Shown here: in pieces, positions 57,395 to 64,000 of the stretch
Position numbering within the stretch: the first letter of the stretch is position 1
How the letters are laid out: each line of letters opens with the position of its first letter
Assembly: GCA_030267565.1 (NCBI GenBank)
Contig: BRXU01000033.1
Coordinates: forward strand, 761,001-825,000
Length of the DNA stretch: 64,000 bases
DNA from: Pleodorina starrii
Taxonomy: Eukaryota > Chlorophyta > Chlorophyceae > Chlamydomonadales > Volvocaceae
Direction: 5' to 3'
The notes under the pieces: model-generated
The model's input: the letters and a program-made list of their open reading frames with translations, nothing else
Database searches by the model: none
What the model was told of the DNA's origin: nothing
Position numbers and translations under genes: made by a program

Positions 57395-60300
57395 ATGCAG
57401 CAAGGGATCCTGCAGTCGGGTCCAAAAGCGTTACAGGCGCGATGGAGGCCTCCCACTATACTACGCTGCGCGCCTGGCTTAGCGAGGAAATGTGGACGGA
57501 TACGCGCTTTCAACGCGCATCAGAATGATTATATCGTTCTTCCCTCGGCTCCGCCACTGCGGGATGACGTCAGTGCCGTGGAGCGCCTACCCCATCAGCG
57601 CAGCGTCGGCCTGGAGGCGAGCACCTCCGAAGCCCAATTGACTGCAGCCCCGCATCAATCTTCTTTCCTGCAGCAATCCTCAGGGCTGGATTTCGGCTCG
57701 CTGCTGCAGCCCAAGTACACCTTTCTGCTGGGCGGCCTCCTGGGAGGTGAGCCAGCCGAGCGCCCCAGGGCCCCACCACCCCAGACGGTCCCTCGCGCGA
57801 CCCAAATCACCTGCTCACAGTGTCTTGACCACCGCCGGACCTACTGCGCCCGAGTTTCTGTCGAAATATAGTTGTTGCGGGGACCCGCGGCTGCCTTGTG
57901 GTGAGGTACCCGCTGCTGGCAGACTTCATCGGGTCCCCTGCAGCCCACACCGGCCCCGCCCCTGGGCCTCCTGCACTGAGCTGCGTCTCCTCTGCGGGCT
58001 GTCGTGCGAACTGCCCTTGCCGCAGGTCTGGGTGTCGACTCTTCCAAGCCCGGCTCCGTGCTTCAGTCCATCACGGTGCTGGCCCTCATCGTGGCGGTGC
58101 ACGAGGCGGGCCACTTCCTGGCGGCTAGGCTGCAGGGCATCCGGGTGACCCGGTTCGCGGTGGGCTTCGGACCCACGCTCGTCAAGTACCAGGTGGGTGG
58201 GTGGGTGGGTGGGAGCTGGGCGGGGTCCTGGGGCTGGGTGGGTCAGGCGTGACGGGGCTGGGTGCGTGGGTTGTGCGGGGTTGGGTGGCGACTGCACGCT
58301 ATTGCGGGCGTCGTGGGGTGCCGCCGCGGTGTTGGCGCGTGCACCGGCGTGAGCATCGTCGCAGGCGATGCGTGAGTTTGTAATGCTGCTGTCGAACAAG
58401 AGGGTCGTGCGCGGGGTTTGGGGAAGGGCGGGAAGCATCCCATATGATAATCTGGGCAAAAGGCGTGGATCCGCGGCGTGCGCCTGCTGGTCACTCGCAA
58501 GCCCTTTCCTGGCGGAATCTTGCTGGGCAGCCACGCATCTCACCCCCCGACCCTCCCTGCTGCTGGTTGCCCCCTGCTGCTGATTGGGCCAACTCACAAG
58601 TCACCACACGCCCGCCCACATGCCGTGAAACCACCTGGCGCAGGGCGGCGATGTGGAGTACTGCCTCAACGCCATTCCGCTGGGCGGCTACGTGGCCTTC
58701 CCGGACGATGACCCCGCCGCGCTCGCCACCCCAGCCCCCGCGCCTTCAGGCCAGGCGGCAGGGAAGGGGCCGGAGGCGGGCGCCGCATCTGCATCCGCGT
58801 CCGCTTCCACTTCCGCACCCTCGGCTGCCTCCGAGGCTGCACCCGCCGGAACCGCGGCCATCCGGCCCGACGACCCTGACCTGCTCAAGAACCGGCCCAT
58901 CCCTCAGCGGGCGCTGGTGATCAGTGCGGGGGTGATTGCCAACATCCTGTTCGCCTACCTGGTGCTTCTGGCGCAGGTGGGGGCCGGGCCCGAGGAAATG
59001 GAGGGCGGGAGGGAGGGAGGGAGGGACTGGGAAGCGTTGTGCCGGCAGTTAATAGCGACCCAGGTGTATGGGGCATGGCGATGGCGTTTAAGACATGTCC
59101 GTAAAGAGGACGGGAGAGGAAGGGGAGCTGATTCTCCTTTCGTGGTTTCCATACGCAGCCCCCAGGGCTGAATGCTTTTCTGCTTGCAAATCACTAGGCA
59201 GGCCAAGTCCACCCGACTGCCCTCCCGCACTCCAACCAATGCGTCACAACTCCTCCTCCCCGTGTCCGGCCCAAACCGCGCCCATCCGCCGCAGATTTCA
59301 ACGGTCGGCAAGGCCGAGACGGCCTTCCTGCCCGGCGTGCGCGTGGTGGTGCCCGACACTCCTGCGGCCGCTGTCTCCGCCGCCGCACGAGCTGGACTGC
59401 GCACCGGCGACATCATCCTGCGCGTCGGCGATGTGACCATTCCCGCCAGCCCCAGCCAAGTGTCCGCCTCCGTGGCCGCAATCCGCAGCTCACCGGGCAG
59501 GGAGCTTGATCTGGTGGTGCAGCGGCGAGGGGCAGCAGAGGACGGCGCTGCCGTCGCCGCAGCCAGCAGCAGCGGTACAGGGCAGGCGGAGTCAGGGTCG
59601 GGGACGGCGGCGGGCGTGGCGGCAGCAAGCAGCAGCAGCAGCGGCAGCAGCGCGGGCGATGGTGAGGTGTTGACGCTGCGGTGCACTCCCGATGCGGGTT
59701 CGGACGGGCAGGGGCGCATCGGTGTGCAACTCACCTCCAACACCTACATCATGCACACCTACCCCACCAGCACGCCTGAGGTGCTGGCCATGACGCAGTC
59801 GGAGTTCAACAGGTGGGCGGGTGGGGCTGGGGATTGGGTTGGGAGGGAGGCGGGTGAGGGTTTCGGGGCGAGGTGAAGTTACTTGGCGAGGCGAGGGCAG
59901 TTCGGAGTAGCGTATGCAAACCGACGTGGCGCTTGGAGGCGCTTGGAAGGGTGAAGGGGCCGGTGGGCGACATCAGCGGCGCGCGGCGGGCGGCGCAGGG
60001 GGCAAGGCAGGCACGCTGGCTTAGGGCGCCCGGATACTTACCCCACGTCCACACGGCACTGGTTGCTGTAACCATACCTAATTTCACATGGCACTTTACC
60101 CCCCCCCCCCCCCGCTGCCCTTTTCGCAGGCTGGCCGGCACGGTGTTCAGCGGGCTGAAGCAGATCGTGACCAACTTTGCAGCCATGAGCGGACAGCTGT
60201 CCGGCCCCGTGGCCATCGTGGCCGCCGGCAGCGAGGTGGTTCGCATGGACTCTGCGGGGCTGTTTCAGTTTGCCGCCATCGTCAACATCAACTTGGCGGC

Positions 60301-60484
60301 GGTCAACATCCTGCCGCTGCCGGCGCTGGACGGGGGCTACCTGCTGCTGCTCGGACTGGAGGCGGCGCGCGGCGGCCGCAAGCTGCCGGCGGGGGTGGAG
60401 CAGGGCGTCATGGCGGGCGGCTTCTTGCTGCTCACGGCGCTGGGCGTGGGGCTGGTCATTCGGGACACGCTCAACCTGCTGTGA
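57395..60484 (+). CDS. Site-2 intramembrane metalloprotease (RseP/ARASP type), plastid-targeted
   Basis: Exons: 57395-57746, 58026-58192, 58644-58976, 59295-59812 and 60130-60484, in phase, about 574 residues. The order of features is an Arg/Ala-rich transit-peptide-like N-terminus (MQQGILQSGPKALQARW), then a first membrane span with the zinc motif VAVHEAGHFLAARL (HExxH). Next come GGYVAFPDDD and a span LVISAGVIANILFAYLVLLA, a PDZ domain (TPAAAVSAAARAGLRTGDII), and the C-terminal spans with NILPLPALDGGYLLLLGLE, where the Asp is the third zinc ligand. This is the bacterial RseP and plant chloroplast ARASP layout; such enzymes cleave membrane proteins within the bilayer and ARASP is needed for plastid development. 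Ala/Ser-rich inserts before and inside the PDZ region enlarge the protein. All catalytic residues are present. Confidence 0.92.
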
Positions 60485-60851
60485 GGGGTGTTGGGGGCGT
60501 GAGCGGGGGAGAGGAGAGGCGAAGCTGGCTGCTAGGGTTTTTGGGGGTTGCCGCAGTGGGCCTGCGGCACCAGATTCCGCGGCTGCCCAAGAACATCTTA
60601 TCGCTGGTCTTCTGCTTTAGCCGCTGTTGGCCACTTAATTCTCACGGTTCGCTTTCGCTGTCGCAAATGTGCAAGACGGGGTTGGGGTGGGGCGGGAGAG
60701 TGGGGTGGGAGGGCTGGTTGCTGGTTGGCGAGTAGCATGGCGTTGCCTGTGTCGGCGGCGGCTTCTAGTATGTCGAGCCGGAGGGCCAGCGGGGAAGGCA
60801 GCTCTACAACAGCCATCATCAGGACAACCAGGTGGACGTGGGCTGGGAGAG

Positions 60852-60856
60852 TGTAA
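60852..60856 (+). terminator. Poly(A) signal TGTAA of the S2P gene
   Basis: First TGTAA after the stop at 60484, about 370 nt downstream. Confidence 0.5.
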
Positions 60857-61124
60857 ACCGGCGCTGTCAGTTAAAAGATTGCGTGTGTGGTGGGGACGAG
60901 ATGGCAAACCAAATCATCGTCAGCGCGGGACGGTGGGCGGAACGTACGCGACCTCGCGCGCACCCCCGCGGGATCCGCGGTTGCTGAAACACACCCCCAC
61001 ATGCCCACGCTTGCACGCAAGCACACTTGCGTAATCCGTTGCGCGATGCTCGCGTCTGTCGTACTCACGGTCGCGTACACGCACAGACGTTGGCTCCACA
61101 GCTGCCAGGCGCAGCAACCAAGCA

Positions 61125-61129
61125 TTACA
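61125..61129 (-). terminator. Poly(A) signal of the SnoaL-like gene
   Basis: Reads TGTAA on the minus strand, about 710 nt beyond the stop codon at 61839. Confidence 0.4.
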
Positions 61130-61838
61130 TTCCTCCAGCCCCCAACCGACTGGTGGCGCCACCCAACTGCCCTGACCGAACACGGCCTCTGACCCCACGG
61201 GCCATGCTGCTCCAACTGGCGCGGGGACTCCAGCCCGCTAATGGAACCCGCCATGTCATTTTGTCCAAACTGCGTGTTGAGTGCGAATGGCGACAACTGC
61301 TACCGTGGTCGACCGCTCCGTGGTTTCGGAACCCTCGACGGCCCCCCGTTTGGAGCACGGGCCACCGCCCAGTGCAGCCGTAACGCCATTTTGAGGAGAC
61401 ACGCACACACATACGCACACAGGTCCCCATTGGCCTACATAGCGTGGCTCCAGTGGGGCCCCCTGTCCAGCACCACCAGCACCACCACCTGAAACTGCGA
61501 ATCCGCCGATCCACGACCGAGCCGAGGACCTGGTAGCCTGAGGCGCAAGATGCACCGATCGGGAAAAGCGCCGCCAACCGCCTGCAGCCCCCTGTGTCCC
61601 CGAAACCTGGGAACAGAACAGCCATTGTCACCCTAGTACTGCTGGTCTGCGCCACAGCGTGAACATACGTCCGAGCTAGTGTTGGCTGTAGAGTTATGCA
61701 GGCAGAACGCTACTACAGTCTGCGACGCACGGAAGAATGCACAGCACCTGGAGGAGTGAGGACTCCTCAGAGCGAGGCGCCAGGTCTGAAGAGGTCGCAG
61801 CGGCTGACTAGCAACACTGGGTGACCACACTCCCGCAC

Positions 61839-63918
61839 TTAGCGTCGCGGCCATAGTCCCGGCTGGCGTTGCTTTCCCGGCTGCTTTTGCTGCGGCTGTG
61901 GCTGCTTCTTTTGCTGTGGCTGCTGTTTTTGCTGTGGACGGTCCCAGTGGAGTCGCGCGAGGCGGATTTCCAGCGGGTTGGGGGCCAGCCGGCGCTCCAC
62001 GTCCCGCCGTTCGTCGGAGCTGAGCTGACGAAACACGTTGACCTGCGGGGCCGCGTGCGGCGAGGGTGGGGATGAGGTGGGGTTACCGGTATGCGATTTG
62101 GGCGCGTGCGTGCGTGATGCCCTGCCCCGCCCATTTCGGTGTGCGACGCCACCGGCGCCACACATGTCCAGGACCCCCAAGACCCACGCGACGAAGAGGG
62201 TCTGGGAGTGCAAGGGGAGCCCACGCAAGCGCGCACGCTCTCCTGCTTGATGGCGTCCCTATGAACGAACTTGGAAAACCAGTGCGGTGTTGAGGCCCTG
62301 GGGCCCGCGCGCGCCAACCGCCAAGCCCCATGCTTGGCCACGCGCACGCGCCGAACCCGAGCCGTACTTGCACAGCACCTCACCGCATCCTGGCCCCCAA
62401 CAACTCCCTGCTTGGATGCGTGAGTCCCGGCCCACATCCAAAACCAGTTCCAGGAAAGAGACCCCAACCAAGCACCCCAAAAAATATTGCTGGGTCCGTT
62501 TGCCAACTTCGGTTCCGTTACGGTACTTCACTGCGGTTCGTGTTCCCCCCCCCTTGAGCCTTGACGGACCTCCAGCATGCGGCTGCGGTCGTGATTGAAG
62601 GTGATGACGTCTACGCCGTGGATGCTGCTGTTGTGGTGGGAGGGTGCGGCGTTGGCGGCGGTGGAAGCGGGGCCGGAGGTCGAGGAGGCGGACGGGGCTG
62701 CAGGCGAGCTGTCCGCAGGCGACGCCGGCCCCAGCTGCGTGCCGTGACTGACCCAGTTCACGAAGATGCGGTGCGTGTCGCTGACCGCCAGCTCCTCCAC
62801 CTGGACAGCAGGTGGGAAGGGGGCGGTGGGTGTTTTGAGTCAATTGGGCTTGAAGGCTGGGCGGATGCGGACGGGCGGTCACAGGTGCGATGTGGCGCGA
62901 TTTAGATATACCTGTCAGTTTGAGGTTTTTTGTGTGACATGAAGGTGTCGTGGGTGGTTGTGGTAGTGTTATGGTGGTGGATGAGGGCGCGGGTGGGTAA
63001 CAGGCGCGTGAGACCTGTGCCGCGGGACCCGTGAAGCCTTTGCAACTGAGACATACATGCACGGTCCGAGAGGTGTTCTCTGGAACAACTGGTTACAACC
63101 CAGTGTCCTGGGAGGTGTGCCTTCGTGTACGATGCCTGCGTAGTGACCAATATGACACCTGGCCCCTGCATGACGAGCAGCGGCACCAACGTCTTTAAGA
63201 AGCGTGCAATCCTTACCTCCATGTAAAAGTCCGGGTACTGGGTGCGCACGTCCTCAACTAACGCTTTTAACGCCCGTGGACCGACCACCATGCCCGTAGG
63301 CGGCAGCGCTGAATCCGTGGCAGGCGAAACCCAGCCGACCGGACTGCACAGGTCCCGATACACGAATTTTGGGTCGAGGAGCGCGTCGGCTGCCGCGATG
63401 TCGCCTCTGCTCCATAACCTCGAGTAATAGACGTGGCAGGTATCGACCATTTGCTTTACGCGCCAGTCCTACGCAAATGTACACGGCGCATCGCAACGGA
63501 AAGTGACGGTTAAGGACGCCCCGAGCCGATAGCGGAAAAGAGCCCTGCCTCGCGTTGACGGCGTACATCTTGCCTGTTGATAATCTATTTACTATATTGC
63601 GGGGTGAGCAGCTTCCGATCCTCCTTTGCAAGCGAAGTAAATCACCCCGCCGCAACGCGCCCTCAACCGTACATGCCCGAAACGTAATGTAAGAACAATT
63701 TACGCATGGGCAAATGATGGTAACCCCAATCCGTGTCACAGGTTTCGGGGTGGCTTTCGGAAGTGCTTCGGATGTCGCTTTACCTGAATGTCGTCTCGTT
63801 CCTTAAAAGCAATAACTCGAAGGGTCGTTCGACATCTGATTGAGCAGCAAGTACCTCTAGATGAAAAGGTTTTCGTCGCCGATCGCCTTGACAAGCCCAA
63901 CGCGGCGGATGTCTTCAT
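61839..63918 (-). CDS. SnoaL/NTF2-like domain protein, probably organelle-targeted
   Basis: Exons: 63918-63784, 63468-63217, 62800-62570 and 62042-61839, 273 residues. Exon 1 codes for a Ser/Arg/Thr-rich, acid-poor leader (MKTSAALGLSRRSATKTFSS) that looks like a transit peptide; its phase-0 donor CAG/GTAAAG joins exactly to GAC TGG CGC in exon 2. The SnoaL/NTF2-like fold follows: VDTCHVYYSRLWSRGDIAAA, DPKFVYRDLCSPVG, GPRALKALVEDVRTQYPDFY, then VSDTHRIFVNWVSHGTQLG, GVDVITFNHDRSRMLE and VNVFRQLSSDERRDVERRL. Proteins of this cone-shaped fold are isomerases, cyclases or binding proteins, so substrate is unknown. A Ser/Ala/Pro/His-rich insert of about 40 residues interrupts the fold, and the C-terminal tail is Gln/Lys/Pro-rich. 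Confidence 0.8.
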
Positions 63919-64000
63919 GGCGGAGAAGAGGCCGAGGCGGATGTTTTCGGAACCGGATACGTTTGTCAGTAGATTATGTTCTGATTACTCTTAACGCTCC
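63919..64000. other. Window edge upstream of the SnoaL-like gene
   Basis: Probable 5' UTR or promoter of the gene starting at 63918. The open frame 63788-63994 on the + strand is an antisense shadow. Confidence 0.4.

Larger units (their letters stand above)
60485..61838. other. Convergent interval with both 3' UTRs
   Basis: No coding exon is supported. TGTAA at 60852-60856 (+) fits the S2P gene and TTACA at 61125-61129 (TGTAA on the minus strand) fits the SnoaL-like gene. Confidence 0.5.

Noticed and set aside
63788..63994. 68-codon + strand open frame at the window end
   Set aside because: It is antisense to the leader exon of the SnoaL-like gene, whose phase-0 join supports the minus strand.

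Overview
The window looks like nuclear DNA of a volvocine green alga, most probably Chlamydomonas reinhardtii or a very close relative. The reasons are GC-rich coding sequence with strong third-position GC, many short GT-AG introns, CAG, GGC and GCC (Gln, Gly, Ala) tracts, TGTAA polyadenylation signals, and the pairing of a malate synthase gene with a pyruvate kinase locus, which I recall (unverified) as MAS1 and PYK4 on C. reinhardtii chromosome 3. No tRNA, rRNA, CRISPR array or intact transposon was recognised. All intron-exon models were built by hand from splice motifs, reading phase and family alignment.

Layout. 756-4193 (+): plant-type arginine-rich tandem CCCH zinc-finger protein, followed by about 4 kb without a gene that is probably a very long 3' UTR. 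9020-26849 (-): an 18-kb pyruvate kinase locus made of four consecutive pyruvate kinase modules (A-D in transcription order) that I can join in phase with no stop between them; A, C and D keep the catalytic residues, B has lost them. 28920-29420 (+): small GCK-domain protein. 29954-34327 (+): malate synthase ending in a peroxisomal SRM tripeptide. 36504-36984 (+): 84-residue single-membrane-span protein. 38733-42737 (-): alpha/beta hydrolase. 45239-47386 (+): TauD/TfdA-type 2-oxoglutarate dioxygenase. 49107-52260 (-): TFIIB-related factor. 52543-53199 (+): glycolipid-transfer-protein fold. 55660-56983 (-): predicted plastid membrane-anchored protein of unknown function. 57395-60484 (+): site-2 metalloprotease of the RseP type. 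61839-63918 (-): SnoaL/NTF2-like protein with a transit-peptide-like N-terminus.

The only obvious functional link is in central carbon metabolism. Malate synthase condenses glyoxylate and acetyl-CoA during growth on acetate, and pyruvate kinase controls the exit of glycolysis; the two loci lie about 3 kb apart. The rest is an ordinary mix of nuclear genes, several in divergent pairs with short shared promoters (TFIIB-like/GLTP, and the 171-residue protein/S2P).

The most unusual object is the pyruvate kinase locus. It predicts a protein of roughly 2,500 residues with three apparently competent modules and one pseudoenzyme module, a perfect EF-hand-type calcium loop inside the C domain of module A, 266 bp of perfect identity between exons of modules C and D (recent gene conversion), two GC-AG introns, and a duplicated 5' splice site.
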